Shown piece after piece: positions 46,319 through 54,380 of a DNA stretch of 64,000 nt. This stretch comes from JAIPGX01 sp041650475. GTDB lineage: Bacteria; Babelota; Babeliae; Babelales; UASB340. Both the position numbers and the translations under genes were made by a program. The notes below the pieces were generated by a model. It saw nothing but the letters and a program-made list of their open reading frames with translations. It was not told the origin of the DNA and made no database searches. Location of the stretch: contig JBAZLD010000001.1 of NCBI GenBank assembly GCA_041650475.1, positions 77,346-141,345 on the forward strand, read 5' to 3'. Every line of letters starts with the position of its first letter. Position 1 is the first letter of the stretch.

Positions 46319-47212
46319 TTATTCTTCAAGTAAATTTTTTACATACTCTTGTGGATCAAAATTTTTAATATCTTCTAATTGTTCGCCATAAGTAATATAT
46401 AAAATTGGTAATTTAAGTTTTTCTGTTATTGAAAATACTATACCTCCTTTTCCTGTTCCATCAAGTTTTGTTAAAATTAATCCATCTAGCTTTGTTGATT
46501 CATTAAAAATTTCGGCCTGAGATAAAGAATTTTGTCCTAACATAGAATCTATAGTAAGCCATGTATTGATTTCCTCTTCTGGCAAAACTTTTCCAATAAC
46601 ATTTCTGATTTTTTCTAATTCTTTCATAAGGTTTGCTTTAATCTGTAATCTTCCTGCAGTATCTACTATTATGTGATCGTAATTTTCTTCTTTAAATTTT
46701 TTGCATGCATCAAAAATAACAGATGCTGGATCCTGATTGGGTTTACCTATGAAAATATCAATATCAATCTTTTTTGACCATTCTTTGAGTTGATCTATTG
46801 CCGCAGCTCTAAAAGTATCACCAGCAACTAACAATACTTTTTTGCCTTGTTTTTTTAGTTTATTTGCAAATTTAGCGACAAAAGTTGTTTTCCCGCTTCC
46901 ATTGATTCCAACTAAAAGTAAAAGTTTTGGAATTTCTTGTGTGTTTGTATGTTTTTTTAAATGTTCAAGTAATAAATTTTCTAATTCTGTTTTAGCTTGT
47001 TCAAGATTTTCTATTTTTTTATTTTTAATTCCTTCTTTTAGTTGTTCTAATATTTTATTTGTTGTTTTTATACCGCTATCTGCTGTGATTAATAAAACAG
47101 AAAGTTCTTTTAAAAAAGTTTCATCAAGTTTGTTTCGAGAAAATATATTGCAGGCTTTATTTGTAAAGTTATCATAAACTTTTTTTATCTTTTTTTTCAA
47201 AAAATTAATCAT
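46319..47212 (-). CDS. ftsY: Signal recognition particle receptor FtsY
   Basis: 297 residues with the N and G domains of SRP GTPases: GINGSGKTTFVAKFA (G1), DTFRAAAIDQL, DTAGR (G3) and TKLDGTGKGG (G4-G5). The acidic A domain is almost absent, so this is a short form. The ATG at 47212 follows GGAG at a good distance. FtsY docks ribosome-SRP complexes to the translocon. Confidence 0.95.
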   Translation of the reverse strand: MINFLKKKIKKVYDNFTNKACNIFSRNKLDETFLKELSVLLITADSGIKTTNKILEQLKEGIKNKKIENLEQAKTELENLLLEHLKKHTNTQEIPKLLLLVGINGSGKTTFVAKFANKLKKQGKKVLLVAGDTFRAAAIDQLKEWSKKIDIDIFIGKPNQDPASVIFDACKKFKEENYDHIIVDTAGRLQIKANLMKELEKIRNVIGKVLPEEEINTWLTIDSMLGQNSLSQAEIFNESTKLDGLILTKLDGTGKGGIVFSITEKLKLPILYITYGEQLEDIKNFDPQEYVKNLLEE

Positions 47213-47252
47213 TAGTAACTCCAAATTAATTAAATTAGTTTAATATAATATT

Positions 47253-47873
47253 TTAAAGATTTTGTATTCTTTTTAAGAATAGCTTTAATCTGCGATAATC
47301 ATTTCCTGTTAAAAAGGAAAATGTTTTGCAAAAACAATCAAATTTTTCATTATCTAGTATATTTTTATTTTTTAAGTGGTTTAATATGGCAATGAGTATT
47401 TCATCTAGATTATCAATTTGATTTGAAAAGGAGAATAGCAAATACATAAAATTTGCATTTTTGAAAAATGAAATTTCTGTTTGTGTGTCAATTTTACTTA
47501 TAAAAGCATGAATTTGACAAGGTTTTGAAGGAAGGGCATAAAAAATTTTATTTTCTTTTAAATATCCAGTTATTTGTACTTTAAATGTTGTTTTTAAAAA
47601 TTCAAATATTTGCGGTTGTTCAGCTCTTAATTCTTCTTCTGTTTTTTTATAAGCAAAAGGATATCTCATTGGATCCATTGACCCTGTCTGGATTTGTGTT
47701 ACTATTCCAAATATTGTTTGTTCTTTGGTATCTACTTGTAGTAAGGATCCAAATTCAGGAAAAAAATTCCATTCCCAAGATTGTGCCAAAAAACTAGAAA
47801 TATTGCTGTCTATTACTTCTGCAAAATATTTTTTATTTGACTTAAAAAATGTTTTGCTGTTTTGTTGATTCAT
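47253..47873 (-). CDS. HAS-barrel domain protein
   Basis: 206 residues. The first half reads like the HAS barrel seen at the N-terminus of HerA-type ATPases and in stand-alone proteins: FGSLLQVDTKEQTIFGIVT, then TGSMDPMRYPFA and EELRAEQPQIFEFL, which I recall as a family signature. The ATPase part is missing, so it is a stand-alone form. It overlaps rnhB by 32 bases, suggesting coupled expression and perhaps a nucleic-acid role. Confidence 0.6.
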   Translation of the reverse strand: MNQQNSKTFFKSNKKYFAEVIDSNISSFLAQSWEWNFFPEFGSLLQVDTKEQTIFGIVTQIQTGSMDPMRYPFAYKKTEEELRAEQPQIFEFLKTTFKVQITGYLKENKIFYALPSKPCQIHAFISKIDTQTEISFFKNANFMYLLFSFSNQIDNLDEILIAILNHLKNKNILDNEKFDCFCKTFSFLTGNDYRRLKLFLKRIQNL

Positions 47874-48534
47874 CTTTATCCCAAAGAATATTTTTAATAA
47901 ATGTTTTTCTATGAATTATTGTTGGCTCAAAATTTTTTATTGCATTACAATGTTCTTGGCTAGCATAGCCTTTGTGTGATTTTAGTCCAAATTTAGGAAA
48001 TAAATTATCTATTTTTTCCATTAAATTATCTCGAGTAACTTTGGCAACTATAGACGCAGCAGCAATAGATTGTGAGATTGTTTCTCCATAATTAAAATGT
48101 AAAATTTCTAAATTTTCATATTTGTAAGATTTTTTTATTTTTAATGGCATAGCATCTATGAGTATGTATTTTATTTTTTCTAAATGTATGAGATTTTGTG
48201 CAAAAAGGTTTATTAAAGCTTGATGCATAGTTTTTAGTGTTGCTTGATAGATATTTAATTTATCTATTGTTTGATTACAAGAGATTGCTGTTGCATAAAA
48301 ACAGTTTTTGATTATCCAATTATAAGCAGTTTGACGTTGTTTTTCTGTAAGTTTTTTTGAATCTTTTAATAAATTATTTTGTGTGTTTATTGGTAATATT
48401 ACGCAAGCAGTTACAAGAGGACCCGCAAGACACCCTCGACCAACCTCATCTATGCCACAACAATATAAATTTTTTTCCCATGCAATTTTTTCAAAAATAT
48501 TAAGAGAGATTTTTTTTGATTTTTTTTTAAACAT
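47842..48534 (-). CDS. rnhB: Ribonuclease HII
   Basis: Removes ribonucleotides and RNA primers from DNA hybrids. 230 residues with the catalytic GIDEVGRGCLAGPLVTA, the second acidic site in ILIDAMPL, and IAAASIVAKVTRD plus SHKGYASQEH further on. Its 3' end overlaps the HAS-barrel gene by 32 bases. Confidence 0.95.
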   Translation of the reverse strand: MFKKKSKKISLNIFEKIAWEKNLYCCGIDEVGRGCLAGPLVTACVILPINTQNNLLKDSKKLTEKQRQTAYNWIIKNCFYATAISCNQTIDKLNIYQATLKTMHQALINLFAQNLIHLEKIKYILIDAMPLKIKKSYKYENLEILHFNYGETISQSIAAASIVAKVTRDNLMEKIDNLFPKFGLKSHKGYASQEHCNAIKNFEPTIIHRKTFIKNILWDKDESTKQQNIF

Positions 48535-48646
48535 TTTTTAACATTAAAATATTTTTTAAAATTTTTTGCTTATTTAATTTTTTAATTTTCACTGATTATT
48601 ATTAATTAAACTATTATATATCTTAAAAAAATTCCAGTTTTTCTAT

Positions 48647-48674
48647 TTGACATATTTTTTCTTATTGGCATTAT
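48647..48674 (+). promoter_or_regulatory. Predicted sigma70 promoter of the first HTH regulator
   Basis: TTGACA (48647-48652), 16-base spacer, CATTAT (48669-48674), ending 56 bases before the ATG at 48731. The -35 box is a perfect match and the -10 matches four of six. Confidence 0.45.
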
Positions 48675-48730
48675 TAACAAAGTATTTATGTTTCAAATTG
48701 AAAAGTTTTCTAAGAAAAAGGAGCCTTTTT

Positions 48731-49405
48731 ATGGTATCTTCTACGGAGCTTAGAGTAAAAGAATTACTAAGAGAGCGCGGCTGGACGACAAAAGTTTTAG
48801 CTGAAAAAACTGGAATGTCGGAAAGTTATTTGACTCATATAAAAAATGGAACAAGACGTTGGAATGAGGATGCTTTAAAAAAATTAGCAGATGCCTTTGA
48901 TTTGCATCCGGTTGATCTTTTTTCTCAAAAAAGAAGCAGAACTGATGATGTGGAAAATAATGTAAAAATGCCAGAAATTTCTGGTGTTGATTTAAAATTA
49001 AAAATTGTTCCTGTTATGGGAGAAATTCCCTCAAATCCTTCACCTTATAATAATCAATTAATGCAGGTTACATCTGGTTATAAAGAGCGTTTTGTGCCGG
49101 TTTTTAATAGTGGTGATGATTCCATGTTTTGCTTATGTATAGAAAACAATTTAATGGCTCCTCAATTTATAAAAGGTGATCATTTAATAATATCACCTGA
49201 GGTTTGGACAGGATCTGGAGATATAGCTGCTGTAGAATATGGAAATGATACAGTGATAAAGGCTATTATGCAGGTTACATATACCGATGAATTTATTGTG
49301 CTGGAATATGTAAATCATAAGCATCCACCAGAGGCTCTTATTAGAGGAAAAGATCACTTTAGAGTTATTGGAAAGGTTATTCATAGATACCAAAAGTTGG
49401 GATAA
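48731..49405 (+). CDS. HTH (XRE-type) regulator with degenerate LexA/S24-like C-terminal domain, copy 1
   Basis: 224 residues. An XRE helix-turn-helix (WTTKVLAEKTGMSESYLTHI) occupies residues 8-65. The C-terminal ~125 residues follow the S24 peptidase fold (FIKGDHLIISP, GSGDIAAVEYG, KDHFRVIGKVI). Where LexA has the nucleophilic serine (GDSM-like) this copy reads NNLMAP, so the serine is lost, while a lysine is kept in VIKAI. It should not self-cleave. The ATG is preceded by AAGGAG (48718-48723). A longer upstream reading has no homology. Tandem with copy 2. Confidence 0.85.
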   Translation: MVSSTELRVKELLRERGWTTKVLAEKTGMSESYLTHIKNGTRRWNEDALKKLADAFDLHPVDLFSQKRSRTDDVENNVKMPEISGVDLKLKIVPVMGEIPSNPSPYNNQLMQVTSGYKERFVPVFNSGDDSMFCLCIENNLMAPQFIKGDHLIISPEVWTGSGDIAAVEYGNDTVIKAIMQVTYTDEFIVLEYVNHKHPPEALIRGKDHFRVIGKVIHRYQKLG

Positions 49406-49441
49406 CATAAATTATTAAAAAAATTAGAAATTCTTAGTCTT

Positions 49442-49498
49442 AAAGCAATAAAAAAAGGGTGTTTTTTTAAAAAAATGCCCTTTTTTTATTGCTTTTTT
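49442..49498 (+). terminator. Long intrinsic terminator between the two HTH genes
   Basis: An extended stem of about 24 pairs, with A/T-rich ends and GGGTG/TGCCC in the middle, is followed by T6 (49493-49498). The surrounding A and T tracts make it work in either direction. Confidence 0.8.
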
Positions 49499-49506
49499 GT
49501 TGCCAC

Positions 49507-49534
49507 TTGACTGTTTGTAAGATTATTTTATATT
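49507..49534 (+). promoter_or_regulatory. Predicted sigma70 promoter of the second HTH regulator
   Basis: TTGACT (49507-49512), 16-base spacer, TATATT (49529-49534). The transcript would have a leader of about 140 bases before the ATG at 49682. The boxes match five of six each. It lies directly after the terminator, so the second copy appears to have its own promoter. Confidence 0.45.
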
Positions 49535-49681
49535 AAAATATAATTATAAGTTCAATAGAAATTATGTTTTTAATTTCTAATATAAACCAATTATTTGAGT
49601 TTTATTTATAATTTATTTATAAGCTTATTTTTTTAATTATTATTTTTTTGGAAACGTTATTACATTACGGAGGTTATAAAA

Positions 49682-50374
49682 ATGGTATCCACTAAATTAA
49701 GAGTCAAAGAATTATTGAGAGAAAGACGTTGGACTACTAAGGTTTTAGCTGAAAAAACCGGTATGTCTGAAAGTTATTTAACTCATATAAAAAATGGTAC
49801 GAGACGTTGGAATGAAGATGCCTTGTCAAAATTAGCTCAAGCATTTGAAATTCATCCGACAGATCTTTTTTACTTTCAAAAAGAATCTGCAGATATAGAA
49901 TCTAGGGTTGCACTTCCGGATATTTCTCAATTAACAGAATTATCCGAGAAAGTAGACTTAAAGGTACAAGTTGTGCCGGTTCTTGATCAGATTCCTTCAA
50001 ATCCTACTGCTGCAAATAATAGAATTTTGCAAGTTGCCGCAGGATTTAAAGATAAATATGTTCCAGTAGTTGGAAGTGATGATGATTCAATGTTCTGTTT
50101 TCATGTTGAAGATGTTTCTTTAGCTCCTAAATTTTTAAAGGATGACTATTTGATAATTTCTCCAGCTGTTTGGACGCGTTCTGGTGATATTGTAGCTATT
50201 GAATATACACAGAACGAAGAAAAAGTCAGAAGTATAAGACAAATAAATTATATGGATGACTTTGTTGTTTTAGAATCTGTGAATCACAAGGAAGCCCCGA
50301 TAGCTTTAGTTCGCGGAAAAGATGAATTTAGAGTTATTGGTAAAGTTATTAGTAGATATCAAAAAATAGGTTAA
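49682..50374 (+). CDS. HTH (XRE-type) regulator with degenerate LexA/S24-like C-terminal domain, copy 2
   Basis: 230 residues, nearly identical to copy 1 in the HTH (only a few differences in the first 60 residues) and more divergent after it. The S24-like serine position is kept (DVSLAP), but the general-base lysine is replaced by arginine (KVRSI). Each paralogue therefore retains a different half of the usual Ser-Lys dyad. The matching HTHs suggest both bind the same operators and may heterodimerise. A strong ribosome-binding site, GGAGG, precedes the ATG. Confidence 0.85.
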   Translation: MVSTKLRVKELLRERRWTTKVLAEKTGMSESYLTHIKNGTRRWNEDALSKLAQAFEIHPTDLFYFQKESADIESRVALPDISQLTELSEKVDLKVQVVPVLDQIPSNPTAANNRILQVAAGFKDKYVPVVGSDDDSMFCFHVEDVSLAPKFLKDDYLIISPAVWTRSGDIVAIEYTQNEEKVRSIRQINYMDDFVVLESVNHKEAPIALVRGKDEFRVIGKVISRYQKIG

Positions 50375-50375
50375 T

Positions 50376-50403
50376 TTGCTTATCTTTTTTTATATGCTAA
50401 AAT
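50376..50403 (+). promoter_or_regulatory. Predicted promoter of rpsF-rpsR
   Basis: TTGCTT (50376-50381), 16-base spacer, extended -10 TGCTAAAAT (TAAAAT at 50398-50403). Predicted start near 50411, giving a leader of about 134 bases that contains the structured element below. Confidence 0.45.
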
Positions 50404-50436
50404 ATTAAATCTTTGATTTTTCTTAGATTTTGTAAG

Positions 50437-50492
50437 GTACCATTAACAGATTAAACTTATTTTTAGGTTTAAAATATCTGTTATCTCCGTAC
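50437..50492 (+). promoter_or_regulatory. Structured rpsF leader, candidate S6:S18 autoregulatory motif
   Basis: Stems: GTAC (50437-50440) with GTAC (50489-50492); AACAGAT (50445-50451) with ATCTGTT (50476-50482); TAAAC (50452-50456) with GTTTA (50467-50471). The internal loop on the 3' side ends in CC next to G50489, giving CCG. A CCG in such a loop is the feature described for the S6:S18-binding leader found upstream of rpsF in many bacteria. The structure is seen; the binding is inference. Confidence 0.45.
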
Positions 50493-50544
50493 AAAGCAGT
50501 ATATTTTATAGTTTTAACTTATAACATTTGGGAGAACCTTTATT

Positions 50545-51000
50545 ATGTTTCGCTATGAAACACTTATGTTGATACATCCTCAACTTACAACGGATGAACT
50601 TTCTATGATCGAAAGACATTTTGATACAATTTTATCAGAGGTTGAAGGCAAAATGGTTTCTTTTGATAAATGGGGAAAATATAGATTATCTTACCCTGTT
50701 CAAAGAAATGATTATGGCATCTACATTCTTGTTAGATATGATGTTCCAGAAAAAATGGCAACAAAAGTTACCAAGGAAGTTGATTCTTTTTTCAAAATAA
50801 AAGTTCATGATATTGTAATGCGTTTTGTTACAAAAAAGATTGATCCTTCTTCACCTATCACTTATCCCCGTCCAGACCCAGTTGATTCAACAAGATCAGG
50901 TGGTGTTGATTCTTTTATAAAAGAACATAAAATGGAAGGTTTTTTAAGTGATGTTAAAGAAGAAATAGAAGAAAATTTTCAAAATTCTGACGAAATTTAA
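50545..51000 (+). CDS. rpsF: 30S ribosomal protein S6
   Basis: 151 residues with the family N-terminus (FRYETLMLIHPQLTTDEL) and KWGKYRLSYPVQRNDYGIYIL. The C-terminal ~45 residues are an acidic extension beyond the ~95-residue core. It is followed by rpsR after 71 bases. The ssb gene that often lies between the two is missing. Confidence 0.93.
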   Translation: MFRYETLMLIHPQLTTDELSMIERHFDTILSEVEGKMVSFDKWGKYRLSYPVQRNDYGIYILVRYDVPEKMATKVTKEVDSFFKIKVHDIVMRFVTKKIDPSSPITYPRPDPVDSTRSGGVDSFIKEHKMEGFLSDVKEEIEENFQNSDEI

Positions 51001-51071
51001 CTAAAAATTTTAATTAAAAATATAGAAATACAAAACGTTAAAGCAGATATTAAAATTTGAGGATTATTACA

Positions 51072-51356
51072 ATGTCTAAATTTAAATTAAAAGTTAGTTC
51101 ACGTCTTTTAAAGAAAAAAGTTCGTAAACAGTCTTATTTATCTCAAAAGCATTGCCGTTTTTGCATGGATAGTGAATTAGAAAAAGAAATAGATTATAAA
51201 AATGTTAATCTCTTAAGAATTTTTTTGACCGAACGTGGTAAAATTTTACCTTCAAGAGTTTCTGGAAATTGTTTTTATCATCAAAGAGGTTTGTCTAGTC
51301 AAATTAAGATTGCTAGATCCATGGCATTACTGCCTTATACTTCTATGCATAGATAA
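51072..51356 (+). CDS. rpsR: 30S ribosomal protein S18
   Basis: 94 residues: CRFCMDSELEKEIDYKN, LRIFLTERGKILPSRVSG and RSMALLPY are S18 signatures, and the CxxC pair marks a zinc-binding variant. It starts at the ATG at 51072, preceded by TTGAGGA. It pairs with S6 in the small-subunit platform. Confidence 0.95.
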   Translation: MSKFKLKVSSRLLKKKVRKQSYLSQKHCRFCMDSELEKEIDYKNVNLLRIFLTERGKILPSRVSGNCFYHQRGLSSQIKIARSMALLPYTSMHR

Positions 51357-51375
51357 AATTTTTTAAAAAATATAA

Positions 51376-51442
51376 AAAAGAAAAACCGTTCAAAACTACT
51401 TAGCCTTGTGCGATGTAGTTTTGAACGGTTTTTCTTTTTTAT
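51376..51442. terminator. Bidirectional terminator with perfect 26-bp stem after rpsR
   Basis: Bases 51376-51401 pair perfectly with 51417-51442 around a 15-base loop. The ends are A5GA5 on the left and T5CT6 on the right, so each strand has a T-rich exit. The stop codon of the convergent LRR gene lies inside the right arm. Confidence 0.85.
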
Positions 51443-52005
51443 AAGTTGTATGGTGAATAAAAAAAATTGTCCGCATAAAAACTAGTTATTTTTAAATTTG
51501 GTAATTGCTGTTTTAAGTATTCTATGCTTTCATAAATTGTTGGAGATAGTTTAGACTGGTAGATATATATATTTAAGGTTTCTAATTTTTTGCAATTAGC
51601 CAAAACCATTATATCTTCGCCTGTTAATTGATTACAATATGCTAAATTTATGCCAACAAGATTTGGACAATATTTTAAAAATTCTAATCCTGCACGACTT
51701 ATATGTATGCAAGAAGTAAGGTCCAATTTTTCAAGAAAATTTATTGGTATTTTTTGTAAAATTTCAAAAAATTGCACATTATTTATATTGAGGTTGCTAA
51801 GATTTAAAATTCCAGTTTTCTCTACATCGAATCGATTTTGAGGGTCTGATTTTATTAGATTAAGTCTTTTATTTTCTGTATAATCTTCGTCTTGAGCTCG
51901 TGCATGTTTTCTAGAGCCTTGCTCTTCTATATCCATAAAAAAAGCTGGTTTAAAAAGAGAAAATAGAAATAAATAAATAAATAATTTTTTTAAATATCTT
52001 TTCAT
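51439..52005 (-). CDS. Secreted LRR protein of the cysteine-containing type
   Basis: 188 residues with a signal peptide (1-23) and at least three cysteine-containing LRR units (LEKLDLTSCIHISRAGLEFL, LVGINLAYCNQLTGEDIMVL, LETLNIY), the subtype common in eukaryotic F-box proteins such as Skp2/GRR1. No F-box itself is visible. The start is an ATG with AGGAG upstream. The stop overlaps the rpsR terminator stem. Confidence 0.7.
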   Translation of the reverse strand: MKRYLKKLFIYLFLFSLFKPAFFMDIEEQGSRKHARAQDEDYTENKRLNLIKSDPQNRFDVEKTGILNLSNLNINNVQFFEILQKIPINFLEKLDLTSCIHISRAGLEFLKYCPNLVGINLAYCNQLTGEDIMVLANCKKLETLNIYIYQSKLSPTIYESIEYLKQQLPNLKITSFYADNFFYSPYNL

Positions 52006-52093
52006 ATACTACACTCCTGATAATTAAATTTTTAATTATGTACTACAAATATGAGTATATTGTAGATATAAAAAAATTAAATAAACTTGAAAG

Positions 52094-52939
52094 TTAATTC
52101 AATTCTCCACTAAAAACAAAGAAGCTTTCTGCTTGTAAAAAAATATTATTTTGTGAATCAATCCATCCTGTAATTTGACCTCCAGGCATTTTAATTGTAA
52201 TTTTTTCATTTTGTTTTATTTTTTTTAAATTAAAGAGTGTCCAAAGAGCCGCGGTGGTACCAGAACTGCAAGCAAGTGTAATGCCACAGCCCCGTTCATA
52301 AACAAGCATATTGAAAATATTAGAATTATTATCTTGATCTTGCCAAACAAATTCAGTATTTGTTTTGTTTATAAAATATCCATGATTTTCTATTTTTGAG
52401 CCATTTTGTTTTAACCAATTTAAATCTGTTTTTTCAAAAATAACAAAATGTGGGTTTCCAATGTCTACAATATGACCTTGGAAATTTTTATTTTCTATGT
52501 TTAAAGTTTTTTTTTCTAAATATTTTATTTCATTTATTTTATTTGTAACTGTTTGAGAATTCAAATGAGTTGGCTGTTCAGTTTTATTGATAAAGCATTC
52601 AAAAATTTTTGTTCCCATTTTAATATTAAAAGGGGAACAAAAATTATATTTTTTATATAAAAAATGCGAGATACATCTCAATCCATTTAAACATATCTGT
52701 CCTAAACTGCCATCAGAGTTAAAAACTATAATTTCTGGCAAATTTAATTCTTGATTTGTTTTTAAAATTAAAACGCAATCAGCGCCAACGCCAAAATTTC
52801 GATTGCAAATTTTAGTTATAAAATTTGCAAAATTATTTTGATCAATTATTTTTTGAAAATAAAAATTTGGTCTTTTAAATAAATCAAAAATTATAAAATC
52901 ATTTCCAAGAGACTGGTATTTAAAAAACTTTTTCAGCAT
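52094..52939 (-). CDS. dapF: Diaminopimelate epimerase family protein
   Basis: 281 residues. The two catalytic cysteine regions are present but altered: NSDGSLGQICLNGLRC (usually MCGNGxRC) and ERGCGITLACSSGTTA (usually ACGTGA). GNPHFVIF is normal. DapF makes meso-DAP for peptidoglycan cross-links. It overlaps the CBS-like gene by 20 bases, so the two are likely translated together, which opens the possibility that the true substrate is another diamino acid such as lanthionine. Confidence 0.85.
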   Translation of the reverse strand: MLKKFFKYQSLGNDFIIFDLFKRPNFYFQKIIDQNNFANFITKICNRNFGVGADCVLILKTNQELNLPEIIVFNSDGSLGQICLNGLRCISHFLYKKYNFCSPFNIKMGTKIFECFINKTEQPTHLNSQTVTNKINEIKYLEKKTLNIENKNFQGHIVDIGNPHFVIFEKTDLNWLKQNGSKIENHGYFINKTNTEFVWQDQDNNSNIFNMLVYERGCGITLACSSGTTAALWTLFNLKKIKQNEKITIKMPGGQITGWIDSQNNIFLQAESFFVFSGELN

Positions 52940-53909
52940 GTTTTTTAGTTGAGCATTTAGTTTTTATATTAGGGGTTGATGTTTTTTTATCTTGTGTCAT
53001 GAAAACTTTACTTAAATATGCTCTCCCTGAATCACCAAATATTACAACAACAATATCAGTTTCTTTTAAATTTTTGCAATAATCGAGTGCAACGTGCATA
53101 ACAGCACCACTACTCAGACCAACTAAAATTCCCTGTGTAGCTAATTTTCTTGTTGTATCAAAAATATTTTTATCGCTTAACGGTATAACTTTATCAACGA
53201 CAGCTTGATCAAAAGTTTCACTAACAACATCAATACCTATACCTTCGGCATTATAAGCTTTAGGTTCTTTGCTTGAAAAAGCAGATGTTTCTGCATCGAC
53301 ACCAATTATTTTAATGTTAGGATTTTTTTCTTTTAAAAATTTGCCAACACCAGAGATTGTGCCACAACTGCCAGCTGCTATGATTACATGAGTTACTGTT
53401 CCATTTGTTTGCTCCCAAATTTCTGGACCAGTTGTTTTGTAATGTGCCAAGGGATTTGCTTTATTAAAATACTGATTAGGCATAAAAGCGCCAGGAATTT
53501 CATGATGTAACTTTTCTGCTACAGAATGATATCCTCTTGGATCATCAAGCGAATCCGTATTAGGACATTCATAAACTGTTGCACCATATGCTTTTAGTAC
53601 ACTGATTTTTTCCTGACTTGTTCTATCTGGAACTGTAATTATTACCTTATAACCTTTTATTGCACCAATCATAGCTAATGCTATGCCTTGATTTCCAGAA
53701 GATGCTTCAACTATTGTTCCACCAGGTTTTAAAAGTCCATCTTTTTCTGCTTGTTGAACCATGAATAATGCAGATCTATCTTTTAAACTTCCACCAGGGT
53801 TTAAAAATTCAAGTTTTGCCAATAATGTTGGTTTGGTTCCCATTTCTAAGTTAACTAATGGTGTATTACCTATGAGTTCTAACATATTTTTATACTTGTT
53901 ATTTGCCAT
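52920..53909 (-). CDS. Cystathionine beta-synthase-like PLP enzyme (no CBS regulatory pair)
   Basis: 329 residues of the CysK/CBS fold type II family. The PLP lysine is in NPGGSLKDR, with EASSGNQGIAL for the amino-acid carboxylate and GSCGTISG for the phosphate. Several segments (QYFNKANPLAHY, AEGIGIDVVSETFDQAVVDK, SGRAYLSKVF) look more like CBS than CysK to me. It could make cystathionine, cysteine or lanthionine. The SD AGAAGGA lies upstream of the ATG. Confidence 0.85.
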   Translation of the reverse strand: MANNKYKNMLELIGNTPLVNLEMGTKPTLLAKLEFLNPGGSLKDRSALFMVQQAEKDGLLKPGGTIVEASSGNQGIALAMIGAIKGYKVIITVPDRTSQEKISVLKAYGATVYECPNTDSLDDPRGYHSVAEKLHHEIPGAFMPNQYFNKANPLAHYKTTGPEIWEQTNGTVTHVIIAAGSCGTISGVGKFLKEKNPNIKIIGVDAETSAFSSKEPKAYNAEGIGIDVVSETFDQAVVDKVIPLSDKNIFDTTRKLATQGILVGLSSGAVMHVALDYCKNLKETDIVVVIFGDSGRAYLSKVFMTQDKKTSTPNIKTKCSTKKHAEKVF

Positions 53910-54019
53910 CGTCTTATCCTTCTATTTGTTAGACGTTATTTTTTGACGACATTTTTTTATTATCATATATTAATTTGGTTATAAAAAGATAGTTAGAGTA
54001 GTTTAGTCTTTTAAATCTG

Positions 54020-54265
54020 TCAAACAAGGTTATTTAATAAACGATTTGGCATTTTTTGATAATCTAATAAATATTTATTTTGCAACAAATAGTTCATAAG
54101 TTTTAGAAAATAAATTTCTTGTTCTTCAGGTACAAAAAATTCCAAGATACTATTTTGTTTATTTAAAGTTCTAACAAAGGCAATATTATTTTCTGCTTTA
54201 AAGCATCCTATTATGAACCACGTTTTATTTTTTTGGGTATGTGATTGATAGTATTGGCAATACAT
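54020..54265 (-). CDS. Small DUF4911-like protein
   Basis: 81 residues with no signal peptide. The middle (NIAFVRTLNKQNSILEFFVPEEQE) resembles what I remember of the DUF4911 family, short proteins of unknown role. The weak similarity and short length limit certainty. It may equally be lineage-specific. Confidence 0.5.
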   Translation of the reverse strand: MYCQYYQSHTQKNKTWFIIGCFKAENNIAFVRTLNKQNSILEFFVPEEQEIYFLKLMNYLLQNKYLLDYQKMPNRLLNNLV

Positions 54266-54301
54266 ATTTTTTTAAAAAAAATTTAAAATTTAGTTACACA
54301 A

Positions 54302-54340
54302 ATAATAAAAGAGTAAGTTTTTTACTTACTCTTTTATTAT
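54302..54340. terminator. Terminator hairpin downstream of the Pro/Thr-rich secreted gene
   Basis: A perfect 17-bp stem (54302-54318 with 54324-54340) and a five-T loop. It lies after the stop of the minus-strand gene at 54381-55166 and is A/T-rich on both flanks. Confidence 0.7.
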
Positions 54341-54380
54341 AAATTAAGTTTATATTTAATCTTAAGTTTATCAATAAATT

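Noticed and set aside
48647..48730. Longer N-terminus for the first HTH regulator
   Set aside because: The extra 28 residues are hydrophobic and unlike the paralogue, there is a promoter across them, and the internal ATG at 48731 has a strong ribosome-binding site.
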